Notes under the pieces: generated by a model
Databases searched by the model: none
Told to the model about the DNA's origin: nothing
Seen by the model: the letters and a program-made list of their open reading frames with translations, nothing else
Made by a program: the position numbers and the translations under genes
Part shown: positions 38,044-46,600 of the stretch, piece after piece
How the letters are laid out: each line of letters begins with the position of its first letter
Numbering within the stretch: the stretch's first letter is position 1
Origin: Aerococcaceae bacterium DSM 111022
GTDB taxonomy: Bacteria; Bacillota; Bacilli; Lactobacillales; Aerococcaceae
Direction of reading: 5' to 3'
Assembly (NCBI GenBank): GCA_015863195.1
Contig: JACBXO010000003.1
Coordinates: forward strand, 1-64,000
DNA: 64,000 bases

Positions 38044-38550
38044 ATGAAACAATTTGTGGATCCAAATACACTTGGAGAAATCGAAGACCGCGTTGTAGCT
38101 ATCAACCGTGTCACTAAAGTTGTTAAAGGTGGACGTCGTCTACGTTTCTCAGCATTAGTGGTTGTTGGTGATAAAGATGGTCACGTAGGATTTGGTACTG
38201 GTAAAGCTCAAGAAGTTCCAGAAGCAATCCGTAAAGCAGTCGAAGATGCTAAGAAAAAAATGATCGCTGTTCCTCGTACAGGGACTACAATTCCGCATGA
38301 AACAGTCGGCGAATTTTGTGGTGGCCAAGTGTTACTTAAACCTGCGACAGCCGGTTCTGGGGTAGCAGCTGGTGGACCAGTTCGTGCCGTTGTTGAATTA
38401 GCAGGAATTGCTGACGTAACAAGTAAATCATTAGGTTCAAACACACCTATTAACATGATTACTGCAACAATCGAAGGCTTGAAACAATTAAAAGAAGCAG
38501 AAGAAGTTGCAAAATTACGTGGTAAAACTGTAGAAGAAATTTTAGGCTAA
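38044..38550 (+). CDS. rpsE: 30S ribosomal protein S5
   Basis: 168 residues. S5 helps decoding accuracy. [29 protein letters not shown] and [17 protein letters not shown] are conserved; no change is seen in the spectinomycin loop VVKGGRR. GAAGGAGG precedes the ATG. Confidence 0.97.
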   Translation: MKQFVDPNTLGEIEDRVVAINRVTKVVKGGRRLRFSALVVVGDKDGHVGFGTGKAQEVPEAIRKAVEDAKKKMIAVPRTGTTIPHETVGEFCGGQVLLKPATAGSGVAAGGPVRAVVELAGIADVTSKSLGSNTPINMITATIEGLKQLKEAEEVAKLRGKTVEEILG

Positions 38551-38563
38551 GGAGGATAGCTAA

Positions 38564-38743
38564 ATGGCAAATTTAGAAATTAAATTAACTCGTAGCTTAA
38601 TTGGCAGCAAAAAAGGTCAAATTGAAACAGCTAAATCTTTAGGACTTACAAAAGTTAACAAAACAGTTGTCCGTCCTGATAACGAAGCCGTTCGTGGTAT
38701 GATTAACAAAATCAACCACTTAGTAGAAGTAAAAGAAGCTTAA
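38564..38743 (+). CDS. rpmD: 50S ribosomal protein L30
   Basis: 59 residues. [20 protein letters not shown], then [31 protein letters not shown], is typical L30. It lies 13 bases after rpsE with AAGGAGG before its ATG, between rpsE and rplO as in other Bacillota. Confidence 0.95.
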   Translation: MANLEIKLTRSLIGSKKGQIETAKSLGLTKVNKTVVRPDNEAVRGMINKINHLVEVKEA

Positions 38744-38775
38744 TTAATTAAAACTTAACAAGGAGGTGCCTATAG

Positions 38776-39216
38776 ATGAAACTTCATACGTTAAAACCAG
38801 CAGAAGGTGCACGTAAAGAACGTAATCGTGTTGGACGTGGACAAGGTTCTGGAAATGGTAAAACATCAGGACGTGGACAAAAAGGTCAAAAAGCACGTTC
38901 AGGCGGTGGTGTACGTTTAGGCTTTGAAGGTGGGCAACAACCACTATTCCGTCGTTTACCAAAACGCGGATTCAAAAATATTAACCGTAAAGAGTATGCT
39001 GTAGTTAACTTAGAAACATTAAACCGTTTTGAAGACGACACAACAGTAACACCAGAATTATTACAAGAATCTGGAATTATCAAAGACGCTAAATCAGGAA
39101 TTAAAGTTCTTGGTACTGGTGAGTTAAACAAAAAACTTACTGTAAAAGCAGCTAAGTTTTCAAAAACAGCTGAAGAAGCAATTAAAGCAGCCGGTGGATC
39201 AGTTGAGGTGATGTAA
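38776..39216 (+). CDS. rplO: 50S ribosomal protein L15
   Basis: 146 residues. L15 is a late-assembly protein. [22 protein letters not shown] and [22 protein letters not shown] are diagnostic. It overlaps secY by one base. Confidence 0.97.
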   Translation: MKLHTLKPAEGARKERNRVGRGQGSGNGKTSGRGQKGQKARSGGGVRLGFEGGQQPLFRRLPKRGFKNINRKEYAVVNLETLNRFEDDTTVTPELLQESGIIKDAKSGIKVLGTGELNKKLTVKAAKFSKTAEEAIKAAGGSVEVM

Positions 39217-40508
39217 TGTTTGCCTTCATAAAGAATTCCTTAGCAAGTAGAGACATTAGACGCAGACTTTTATTTACACTATTCATTTTTGCTGTATTTC
39301 GTCTTGGAGTTTATATTCCAGTACCAGGCGTAAATGCAGCTGCCTTGCAAGATTTGAATAACACAGGTATTTTATCACTATTGAACACATTTGGTGGTGG
39401 GGCACTTCAACAGTATTCGATATTCTCTCTTGGAGTATCGCCTTACATTACCAGTTCAATTTTAGTGCAGTTATTACAAATGGATGTTCTACCCAAATTT
39501 ACAGAATGGTCCAAACAAGGTGAAGTAGGACGGCGTAAGTTAAATCAAGCAACTATTTATATCGCGATTATTATCGCATTTGTCCAAGGTGCAGGTTTAT
39601 CTTTTGGATTCAATCAACTTTCAGGACTCGGTTTAGTTATTAACAATTCCGTTTTCAGTTATATTACTATCGCTTTAGTTATGACAGCAGGAACAATGTT
39701 CTTAGTCTGGCTAGGTGAACAAATTACACGTAACGGGATTGGTAATGGAGTATCAATGTTAATCTTTGCAGGGATAATTGCAGAGGTTCCTAAAGACTTC
39801 TATAGCTTCTTCCAAAATTACTTAAGTAATGAAGAAGCGATGAGACAAAATGGCTTGATATTACTAGCTGTAGTTCTAATCGTATTAATTAGTATTATTG
39901 TGGTGGTATTAATGGAAAGAGCGCAACGCCGTATTCCAATTCACCATTCTAAGAAAGTTTCTGGAGCGAAATCAACCGCCCACTTACCACTAAAAATTAA
40001 CTCTGCCGGAGTTATTCCAGTAATTTTTGCAACGTCATTTATGACTTTACCGACAACGATTTTTTCGTTAATCGGAACAGAAGATGCTGGACCAATTAAA
40101 CAATTTTTCATTGATCTATTCAATTTACAATCGCCTATGGGGATTGCCTTTTATACAGTACTACTTGTAGCATTTACATACTTCTACGCACTCATTCAGG
40201 TTAATCCTGAAAAAGTTGCTGAGAACTTGCAAAAGCAATCCGCTTATATTCCAAGTGTTCGTCCTGGTAAAGACACAGAGAATCATATAACTAAGATTCT
40301 TAACCGTTTAAGCTTTGTTGGAGCACTATACTTAACAGTAATTGCTATTTCACCGATGATCGCAAACTTTTTTGCGCCAATTCCGATGAACTTAGCATTG
40401 AGTGGAACAAGTATACTAATTGTTGTTGGTGTAGGTATTGAAACAGCGAAACAAATTGAGGGTCGTATAACTCAACGTAGTTATTCTGGCTTCTTATATC
40501 TAGACTAA
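39216..40508 (+). CDS. secY: Preprotein translocase channel SecY
   Basis: 430 residues with ten membrane spans. SecY forms the Sec channel with SecE and SecG. FIFAVFRLGVYIPVPGVN (TM1 and plug start), LGVSPYITSSILVQLL and the basic loop VVVLMERAQRRIPIHHSKK are typical. It starts on the last base of the rplO stop. Upstream of adk as usual. Confidence 0.97.
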   Translation: MFAFIKNSLASRDIRRRLLFTLFIFAVFRLGVYIPVPGVNAAALQDLNNTGILSLLNTFGGGALQQYSIFSLGVSPYITSSILVQLLQMDVLPKFTEWSKQGEVGRRKLNQATIYIAIIIAFVQGAGLSFGFNQLSGLGLVINNSVFSYITIALVMTAGTMFLVWLGEQITRNGIGNGVSMLIFAGIIAEVPKDFYSFFQNYLSNEEAMRQNGLILLAVVLIVLISIIVVVLMERAQRRIPIHHSKKVSGAKSTAHLPLKINSAGVIPVIFATSFMTLPTTIFSLIGTEDAGPIKQFFIDLFNLQSPMGIAFYTVLLVAFTYFYALIQVNPEKVAENLQKQSAYIPSVRPGKDTENHITKILNRLSFVGALYLTVIAISPMIANFFAPIPMNLALSGTSILIVVGVGIETAKQIEGRITQRSYSGFLYLD

Positions 40509-40528
40509 AGTAAAAAGGATTGAAGACA

Positions 40529-41179
40529 ATGAATATTTTATTAATGGGATTACCAGGTGCCGGAAAAGGTACTCAAAGTGAGATGATCTCTAATGATTAC
40601 AGCATGGTGCATATTGCAACAGGTGATATCTTTAGAGAAGCAATTAAAAATGAAACAGAATTAGGCTTACTTGCAAAAAGTTATACTGATAATGGAAACT
40701 TAGTTCCAGATGATGTAACAAATAGCCTAGTAAAAGAAAGACTTGCACAAAGCGATGTTGGCGAAAATGGCTTTATGTTGGATGGTTATCCTAGAACATT
40801 AAATCAAGCCCAAGCACTTGATAAGAATCTTAATGATTTAAACGAAACATTAGATGCCGTTATCTACATTGAAGTAGATAAAGAGGTCTTAAAAGACCGT
40901 TTAAGCGGACGATTCATTTGCCGTAACTGTGGTGCTACTTATCATAAATTATACAATCCACCAAAAGTGGAAGGTACTTGTGATACATGTGGTTCACATG
41001 ATTTCTATCAACGCGAAGATGACAAACCTGAAAAGGTAAGTCACCGTATTGAATTACAAATGGACTCAATTCGCCCAATTTTAGAACATTATCAAGATGC
41101 AGGAATTCTTCACCAAATCAATGGGGAAGACGCAATTGAATCTGTTTACCGAAATATCCGTGATATTTTAGGTGAATAA
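40529..41179 (+). CDS. adk: Adenylate kinase
   Basis: 216 residues. It equilibrates ATP, AMP and ADP. The P-loop GLPGAGKGTQ is at residues 7-16; DGYPRTLNQAQAL binds AMP; the lid holds CRNCGATYH...CDTCG, a four-cysteine zinc site seen in Gram-positive enzymes. The frame opens at a TTG (40520), but the ATG at 40529 gives the standard N-terminus (MNILLMGLPG). Between secY and infA. Confidence 0.97.
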   Translation: MNILLMGLPGAGKGTQSEMISNDYSMVHIATGDIFREAIKNETELGLLAKSYTDNGNLVPDDVTNSLVKERLAQSDVGENGFMLDGYPRTLNQAQALDKNLNDLNETLDAVIYIEVDKEVLKDRLSGRFICRNCGATYHKLYNPPKVEGTCDTCGSHDFYQREDDKPEKVSHRIELQMDSIRPILEHYQDAGILHQINGEDAIESVYRNIRDILGE

Positions 41180-41230
41180 TTCAATGAATAATCAATTTAG
41201 AAATCCTAACTGGTAAAAGGAGGAATATCA

Positions 41231-41449
41231 ATGGCTAAAGAAGATGTTATTGAAGTAGAAGGTACAGTACTTGAAACTTTACCTAATGCGATGTTTAGAG
41301 TAGAATTAGAAAATGGTCATGAGATCTTAGCTCACGTATCAGGTAAAATTCGTATGAATTATATTCGTATTTTACCAGGGGATAGAGTAACAATTGAAAT
41401 GTCTCCTTATGATTTGTCGAGAGGTCGCATTACGTACCGTTTTAAATAA
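41231..41449 (+). CDS. infA: Translation initiation factor IF-1
   Basis: 72 residues, standard length. [24 protein letters not shown] opens an OB fold that blocks the A site during initiation. AAAGGAGG precedes the ATG. Between adk and rpmJ. Confidence 0.98.
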   Translation: MAKEDVIEVEGTVLETLPNAMFRVELENGHEILAHVSGKIRMNYIRILPGDRVTIEMSPYDLSRGRITYRFK

Positions 41450-41476
41450 TGACAGGTGAATTAAGGAGGTAATCGA

Positions 41477-41590
41477 ATGAAAGTAAGAGCATCAGTTAAA
41501 CCAATTTGTGAAAAATGTAAAGTTATCCGCCGTAATGGTAAAGTGATGATCATTTGCCAAAACCCTAAACATAAACAACGTCAAGGATAA
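41477..41590 (+). CDS. rpmJ: 50S ribosomal protein L36
   Basis: 37 residues, [19 protein letters not shown] and so on to KHKQRQG. The C-x-x-C, C and H ligands of the zinc-binding form are present (ICEKC, ICQNPKH). AAGGAGG precedes its ATG; 15 bases before rpsM. Confidence 0.95.
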   Translation: MKVRASVKPICEKCKVIRRNGKVMIICQNPKHKQRQG

Positions 41591-41605
41591 GAAGGAGGGA
41601 AATTA

Positions 41606-41959
41606 ATGGCTCGTATTGCAGGAGTAGATATTCCAAACGACAAACGTGTAGTTATTTCATTAACATACGTTTTCGGAATCGGAAAAACAACGGCTCAACA
41701 AGTTGTTGCAGAAGCAAATGTTGACCCAAATACACGTGTTAAAGATTTAACAAACGATGAGTTAGATCGTTTACGTAGTATTGTTGACTCAATTAAAGTT
41801 GAAGGTGACTTACGTCGTGAAGTTAGCTTAGACATCAAACGCCTACAAGAAATCGGTTCATACCGTGGTATGCGTCACCGTCGTAACTTACCTGTACGTG
41901 GACAAAACACTAAAAACAATGCACGTACTCGTAAAGGTCCTAAAAAACCAATTAGATAA
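41606..41959 (+). CDS. rpsM: 30S ribosomal protein S13
   Basis: 117 residues, a few shorter at the C-terminus than the usual 121 or so. S13 contacts P-site tRNA and L5. [26 protein letters not shown] and [25 protein letters not shown] are canonical. GAAGGAGGG precedes the ATG. Confidence 0.97.
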   Translation: MARIAGVDIPNDKRVVISLTYVFGIGKTTAQQVVAEANVDPNTRVKDLTNDELDRLRSIVDSIKVEGDLRREVSLDIKRLQEIGSYRGMRHRRNLPVRGQNTKNNARTRKGPKKPIR

Positions 41960-41980
41960 TAAAATAAGGAGGGAAAATTA

Positions 41981-42370
41981 ATGGCTAAAAGACAAGCAAA
42001 TCGCCGTCGTCGCGTGAAAAAGAATGTTGAACGTGGTATCGCACATATCCAATCAACATTTAATAACACAATTGTTATGATTACTGATGTTAACGGTAAC
42101 GCTATTGCATGGTCATCAGCTGGAGCTTTAGGCTTCAAGGGATCACGTAAATCTACACCATTTGCTGCTCAGATGGCTGCTGAAGTTGCTGCTAAAACAG
42201 CAATGGAAAATGGCATGAAATCTGTAGAAGTAACAGTTAAAGGTCCTGGTTCAGGTCGTGAATCAGCAATCCGTGCTTTACAAGCTACTGGTTTAGATGT
42301 AACAGCAATCCGTGACGTTACTCCAATTCCACATAACGGTTGTCGTCCTCCAAAACGTCGCCGTGTATAA
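41981..42370 (+). CDS. rpsK: 30S ribosomal protein S11
   Basis: 129 residues. S11 forms the platform near the E site. [21 protein letters not shown] and [13 protein letters not shown] at the end are diagnostic. Confidence 0.98.
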   Translation: MAKRQANRRRRVKKNVERGIAHIQSTFNNTIVMITDVNGNAIAWSSAGALGFKGSRKSTPFAAQMAAEVAAKTAMENGMKSVEVTVKGPGSGRESAIRALQATGLDVTAIRDVTPIPHNGCRPPKRRRV

Positions 42371-42453
42371 TGAGATTTTTAATTAATTCAGCTCGTGAAG
42401 TTGCTACTGAATTATCATTTGAAACCAACGTTTTGAAAGGGGAAAATTAATCA

Positions 42454-43398
42454 ATGATCGAAATTGAAAAACCTGAGATTACAACGATTGAAGTCAGTGA
42501 CGATGAAAAATTTGGCAAGATCGTAATTGAACCACTTGAGCGTGGATATGGAACTACCCTTGGAAATTCATTACGTCGTATATTATTATCTTCATTACCA
42601 GGCGCTGCTGTTAAGAGCGTTCAAATCGATGGTGTATTGCATGAATTTGCAACAGTCGATGGTGTTGTTGAGGATGTACCTGCTATTATTCTTAACTTGA
42701 AGTTATTAGCGCTAAAAATTGAATCAGAAGACGACAAAGTTTTAGAGCTGAATGTAGTTGGTCCTAAAACAGTTACTGCTGCTGACATTATTCATGATAA
42801 TGAAGTGCAAATTCTTAATCCTGAATTAGAAATTTGTACACTAGCAGACGGAGCAGAGCTTAAGATGCTATTAAATGCATCAAATGGTCGTGGGTATGTA
42901 CGTAGCGAAAACAACAAAACAGAAGATATGCCAGTTGGCGTTCTTCCTGTGGATTCAATCTATACCCCAATCAAAAAGGTTAATTACCAGGTAGAAAATA
43001 CACGTATTGGTCAACAAAATGCGTATGATAAACTTACAATGGATATTTGGACAAATGGATCAATCAGTCCAGAGAAATCATTAAGTTTAGCTGCTAAGAT
43101 TCTTTCTGAACACTTAAACATCTTCGTTAACTTAACTGAAGAAGCTCGTGAAGCTGCAATTATGGTTGAAAAAGAAGAATCTGAAAAAGAAAAAGTCTTA
43201 GTAATGACTATCGAAGAATTAGATTTATCTGTTCGTTCATACAACTGTCTGAAACGTGCAGGTATTAATACAATTCAAGAATTAACAGATAAAACTGAAG
43301 CTGAAATGATGAAAGTTCGTAACTTAGGACGTAAATCATTAGCAGAAGTTAAAGGAAAATTAGCAGACCTTGATTTAGGTCTCAAAGATGAAGATTAA
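42454..43398 (+). CDS. rpoA: RNA polymerase alpha subunit
   Basis: 314 residues. The N-terminal domain ([26 protein letters not shown]) dimerises and binds beta subunits; the C-terminal domain ([24 protein letters not shown]...[12 protein letters not shown]) binds UP elements and activators. GAAAGGGG precedes the ATG. Lies 83 bases after rpsK. Confidence 0.98.
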   Translation: MIEIEKPEITTIEVSDDEKFGKIVIEPLERGYGTTLGNSLRRILLSSLPGAAVKSVQIDGVLHEFATVDGVVEDVPAIILNLKLLALKIESEDDKVLELNVVGPKTVTAADIIHDNEVQILNPELEICTLADGAELKMLLNASNGRGYVRSENNKTEDMPVGVLPVDSIYTPIKKVNYQVENTRIGQQNAYDKLTMDIWTNGSISPEKSLSLAAKILSEHLNIFVNLTEEAREAAIMVEKEESEKEKVLVMTIEELDLSVRSYNCLKRAGINTIQELTDKTEAEMMKVRNLGRKSLAEVKGKLADLDLGLKDED

Positions 43399-43420
43399 TA
43401 GATAAAAGGAGGCTTCCTGT

Positions 43421-43801
43421 ATGGCATACCGTAAATTAGGTCGTACAAGTTCACAACGTAAAGCATTATTACGTGACTTAACGACTGATGTAATCATCAA
43501 CGAACGCATTGAAACAACAGAAGCACGTGCAAAAGAAGTACGTCGTTTTGTTGATAAAATGATCACACTAGGTAAAAAAGGTGATTTAGCAAGTCGTCGT
43601 AAGGCTGCTGCATTCTTACGTAATGAATTAGCAGATGCTCGTATCGAGGACGATGAAGTTATTATCGAAACTGTTTTACAACGTGTGTTTAATGAATATG
43701 CAGAACGCTACCAAGAACGTAATGGTGGTTATACTCGTATTCTTAAAAAAGGTCCACGTCGCGGAGACGGTGCACCAATGGTAATCTTAGAATTAGTATA
43801 A
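43421..43801 (+). CDS. rplQ: 50S ribosomal protein L17
   Basis: 126 residues. L17 lies near the tunnel exit. [20 protein letters not shown] and [25 protein letters not shown] are canonical. Last gene of the ribosomal cluster, followed by two strong terminator-like structures. Confidence 0.97.
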   Translation: MAYRKLGRTSSQRKALLRDLTTDVIINERIETTEARAKEVRRFVDKMITLGKKGDLASRRKAAAFLRNELADARIEDDEVIIETVLQRVFNEYAERYQERNGGYTRILKKGPRRGDGAPMVILELV

Positions 43802-43812
43802 TAACAACTAAT

Positions 43813-43924
43813 CACTTAATATGATGGGAGAGTGTTATGATTATGCTGTTTAACAGCATAGTCTAGCTCTATGTTACGGCTCGATAAATATCGGGCCGTG
43901 GCAATCATCTTTAAGTGTTTTTTT
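43813..43924 (+). terminator. Multi-branched terminator-like structure after rplQ
   Basis: CACTTAATATGAT (43813-43825) pairs with ATCATCTTTAAGTG (43904-43917), followed by T7. The closed interior holds a perfect ATGCTG/CAGCAT hairpin (43843-43859) and ACGGCTCGAT/ATCGGGCCGT (43876-43899). The closing stem plus T-run acts like a terminator, but the branched interior is unusual and could be a stable 3'-derived RNA. Confidence 0.6.
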
Positions 43925-43987
43925 ATTTTAAAAATATATTATATTATTTTATTAAATTCAATTTACTTATTTAATAAAAGGGTTTAG

Positions 43988-44041
43988 AATAGTATCTGCT
44001 TTTGATATCTGTGTGATTCAAAAGTGGATACTATTTTTTTG
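43988..44041 (+). terminator. Strong terminator upstream of ktrB
   Basis: AATAGTATC then CTTTTGA pairs with TCAAAAG then GATACTATT around a 12-nt loop (a TG/TG internal mismatch), followed by T7. Confidence 0.85.
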
Positions 44042-44067
44042 ATTTCCTAGCATACTGACAAAACGTT

Positions 44068-44076
44068 TGTTATAAT
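44068..44076 (+). promoter_or_regulatory. Extended -10 promoter for ktrB-ktrA-ntp
   Basis: TGTTATAAT fits an extended -10; no good -35 is present at normal spacing. It would start a leader of about 130 nt before ktrB. Confidence 0.5.
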
Positions 44077-44123
44077 ATCTATATCGTATATTTAGCGATT
44101 TCTATAGATATATTTTTGTTAGG

Positions 44124-44190
44124 TCAAGTGGGCATCTTGAGGATTTACTATTCCAGGGCGGGAATAGTGCCTTGTTGCGCACTTTTTTTA
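44124..44190 (+). promoter_or_regulatory. Candidate attenuator in the ktrB leader
   Basis: AAGTGGGC (44126-44133) can pair with GCGCACTT (44177-44184) ahead of T7, enclosing a perfect ACTATTCC/GGAATAGT hairpin (44147-44168). CAAG at 44125 can pair with either of two CTTG copies (44136, 44171), so alternative folds exist. K+-transporter genes often have c-di-AMP riboswitches, but that consensus is not recognised here. Confidence 0.5.
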
Positions 44191-44213
44191 TATATTTTTA
44201 GAGGAGAAAACTT

Positions 44214-45545
44214 ATGTTACAATTTAAAAATTTGTCCGTCCCACAGACGATATTACTCGGATTTGCGACTGTGATTTTACTTGGTACAGGATTATTAATG
44301 CTACCAATAAGCCAACAACCCGGCGTGGAAACGACTTTCGTTGACGCTTTATTTACAGCGACATCTGCCGTTTGTGTCACGGGACAAATTACACTCAACA
44401 CTCTGACTCACTGGTCTTATTTCGGAAAAACAGTCATTATTTCACTCATTGAAATAGGTGGACTCGGCTTTATGTCACTCGTTGTGATGGGCTTTGCGTT
44501 ACTCGGCCGTAAATCATCGATAAAAAATGACTTAGTATTACTAGAGTCGCTTAATATCGACAGCATGGCGGAATCCAAACAATTAATGTTTTATGTCATC
44601 CGCTTTGCACTCACGACCCAAGGACTTGGTGCACTGCTTTTATCCGTCGATTTTATCCCCCGCTTAGGCTGGGCCAAAGGCATTTACTACTCACTATTTC
44701 ACAGCATTTCCGCCTTTTGTAACGCCGGATTTGACCTTTTCGGTGACAGTCTAATCGGCTTTCGAGATAACACCTATGTAGTACTCGTTATCGCCTTTTT
44801 AATTTTTTCAGGAAGTTTTGGTTTTATCGTTTGGAGAGATGTGCTAACTTATTTTAAAAACAAACGACTCTTACTACATACAAAAGTAGTACTCATGATG
44901 GTAGGGATCATTTTAATTAGCAGTATTCTACTTATTGCCTTTATCGGAGAACAAAACCCTTATTTTGCTGATTTATCTGTCACAGACCGAATCGCCAACT
45001 ATATCTTTTTAGCAATCACACCTAGAACAGCTGGTTATACAACCGTTGATTATGCCCAAGTAGGATTGCCCCTGGTAATGATTACGATCATCTTAATGTT
45101 CATTGGAGCTTCATCTGGTTCAACAGGTGGAGGGTTAAAAATTACGACATTATTTGTTTTAGGATTATACTTTATTAGAACATTCCAAGGTAAAGAAATG
45201 ACCGCCTTTAGAAGATCAATACCCACAGAATATGTTAGACGCGCTTTATTACTCTTAATTGGCTCAATTACTTTAATTACTGTGGCGTCTTTACTACTCA
45301 CTATTACTGAAACCATTCCTGAAGGATTTGGTTTGGAATATATCTTAATGGAAGTGGTATCGTGTTTTGCAACAGTAGGTCTAACAATGGGCTTAACGCC
45401 TGATTTGACTACATTTGGTAAATTATTACTGATTTTAGTTATGTTTATCGGCCGTGTTGGTATACTCACTTTCATGTGGGCGTTTGGTGATACGAAAAAA
45501 GAATCAGGCATTCATTTACCTGAAGGTAAAATTATGATTGGATAA
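44214..45545 (+). CDS. ktrB: Ktr/Trk-type potassium uptake channel subunit
   Basis: 443 residues, four M1-P-M2 repeats. Filter loops: TSAVCVTG (residues 50-57), HSISAFCNAGFDLFGDS near residue 163, ITPRTAGYTTVD near residue 268 and SCFATVGLTMG near residue 385; each has the key glycine. It imports K+, usually driven by Na+, and is gated by the KtrA ring. In E. hirae the equivalent gene (ntpJ) ends the ntp operon; here it precedes it. ktrA starts 18 bases downstream. Confidence 0.93.
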   Translation: MLQFKNLSVPQTILLGFATVILLGTGLLMLPISQQPGVETTFVDALFTATSAVCVTGQITLNTLTHWSYFGKTVIISLIEIGGLGFMSLVVMGFALLGRKSSIKNDLVLLESLNIDSMAESKQLMFYVIRFALTTQGLGALLLSVDFIPRLGWAKGIYYSLFHSISAFCNAGFDLFGDSLIGFRDNTYVVLVIAFLIFSGSFGFIVWRDVLTYFKNKRLLLHTKVVLMMVGIILISSILLIAFIGEQNPYFADLSVTDRIANYIFLAITPRTAGYTTVDYAQVGLPLVMITIILMFIGASSGSTGGGLKITTLFVLGLYFIRTFQGKEMTAFRRSIPTEYVRRALLLLIGSITLITVASLLLTITETIPEGFGLEYILMEVVSCFATVGLTMGLTPDLTTFGKLLLILVMFIGRVGILTFMWAFGDTKKESGIHLPEGKIMIG

Positions 45546-45563
45546 TAAAAGGAGACTTTAATT

Positions 45564-46223
45564 GTGAGAAGAGTTAAAAGAATTGGTGTTTTAGGACTAG
45601 GAATCTTTGGTTCATCTTTAGCTAGAACATTAACTGAAAATGATGTCCAAGTAATTGGTATTGATAATGATATGGAGCATGTGCGTGAAATAATGGACGA
45701 CATCGATTATGCGATACAAGCCGATTTCACGCAATTAGATCAACTACGGGAAGCTGGAGTTGACCAATGTGAAGTGGTAGTTATTGCTGCTTCGCTTCAC
45801 CTAGAAGACGTGATTTTAGGAATTATGAATTTAGAACAATTGGGTGTACAAGAAATTATCGTCAAAAGTAAAAATGAAAGTTATGCCGAAGTACTTAAAC
45901 GTGTAGGTGCGCACCGTGTTATTTTACCTGAGCGCGACATGGGCGTTCAGATGGGACAAGTTTTAAGTCAATCGACGACGCAAAGTTTGATGGCAATCGA
46001 CGAACAACATGATGTGATTGAATTTAAAGCCAAAGAAAAATGGGTTGGTAAAACAATTCAAGAAATCGATTTTAGAGGTCGCTACCATGTCAATATTATA
46101 GCGATTGGTGAAAAAGGCAAAACGAGTTTAGAAGTGTCTATTTTACCAAGTACTGTGATTTCGATTAATAACTATTTTGTTGGGGTAACTGAAGATAAAA
46201 GTGCCTTAATTAATTTAAAATAA
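45564..46223 (+). CDS. ktrA: Potassium uptake regulatory subunit (RCK/TrkA-N)
   Basis: 219 residues. A Rossmann RCK_N domain with GVLGLGIFGSSLARTL near residue 8 and GIDND near residue 33 binds ATP/ADP or NAD; the C-terminal RCK_C domain (about 140-219) is the usual c-di-AMP site in KtrA relatives. It forms an octameric ring on KtrB. The start is GTG after AAAGGAGA. It is followed by ntpF after 23 bases, so Ktr and the V-ATPase are probably cotranscribed. Confidence 0.93.
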   Translation: MRRVKRIGVLGLGIFGSSLARTLTENDVQVIGIDNDMEHVREIMDDIDYAIQADFTQLDQLREAGVDQCEVVVIAASLHLEDVILGIMNLEQLGVQEIIVKSKNESYAEVLKRVGAHRVILPERDMGVQMGQVLSQSTTQSLMAIDEQHDVIEFKAKEKWVGKTIQEIDFRGRYHVNIIAIGEKGKTSLEVSILPSTVISINNYFVGVTEDKSALINLK

Positions 46224-46246
46224 TGAATAAGAAAGGGAGGAACTAA

Positions 46247-46600
46247 ATGAGTAAAGAAATTATTGAACAGGTTAAAGATGCTGAAATTAAAATGGGTCAA
46301 TTATCTCAAACCATGAAAAAAGAAAAACAAGGTTTGCAAGATAAAATGACTCAAGAAAAAGAAGCTTTCAAAGCACATCTTGACCAGCAATTACAGGCTC
46401 ATAAAACTGCCTTAACAGAACAATATGAAGAAAAACTACAAACTGAAAAAAATCAATCTGCTAGTTTAGCAAAAGATTATCAAAACAGTATTTCAGAAGG
46501 ATATTCTAAAGAAAAGAATCAATTGGTGCTAAAAGGAATAGAGGAGGTTATGAACGCTTATGGCTATCGCAATCATGAAGCGACTGACGATACTCTGTGA
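46247..46600 (+). CDS. ntpF: V-type ATPase peripheral stalk subunit (G/H-like, NtpF)
   Basis: 117 residues, almost wholly coiled coil: EIKMGQLSQTMKKEKQGLQDKMTQEKEAFKAHLDQQL and so on. NtpF pairs with NtpE to form the peripheral stalks. Low sequence conservation means the call rests on length, composition and first place in the ntp order. AAAGGGAGG precedes the ATG. Its end overlaps ntpI by 41 bases. Confidence 0.8.
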   Translation: MSKEIIEQVKDAEIKMGQLSQTMKKEKQGLQDKMTQEKEAFKAHLDQQLQAHKTALTEQYEEKLQTEKNQSASLAKDYQNSISEGYSKEKNQLVLKGIEEVMNAYGYRNHEATDDTL

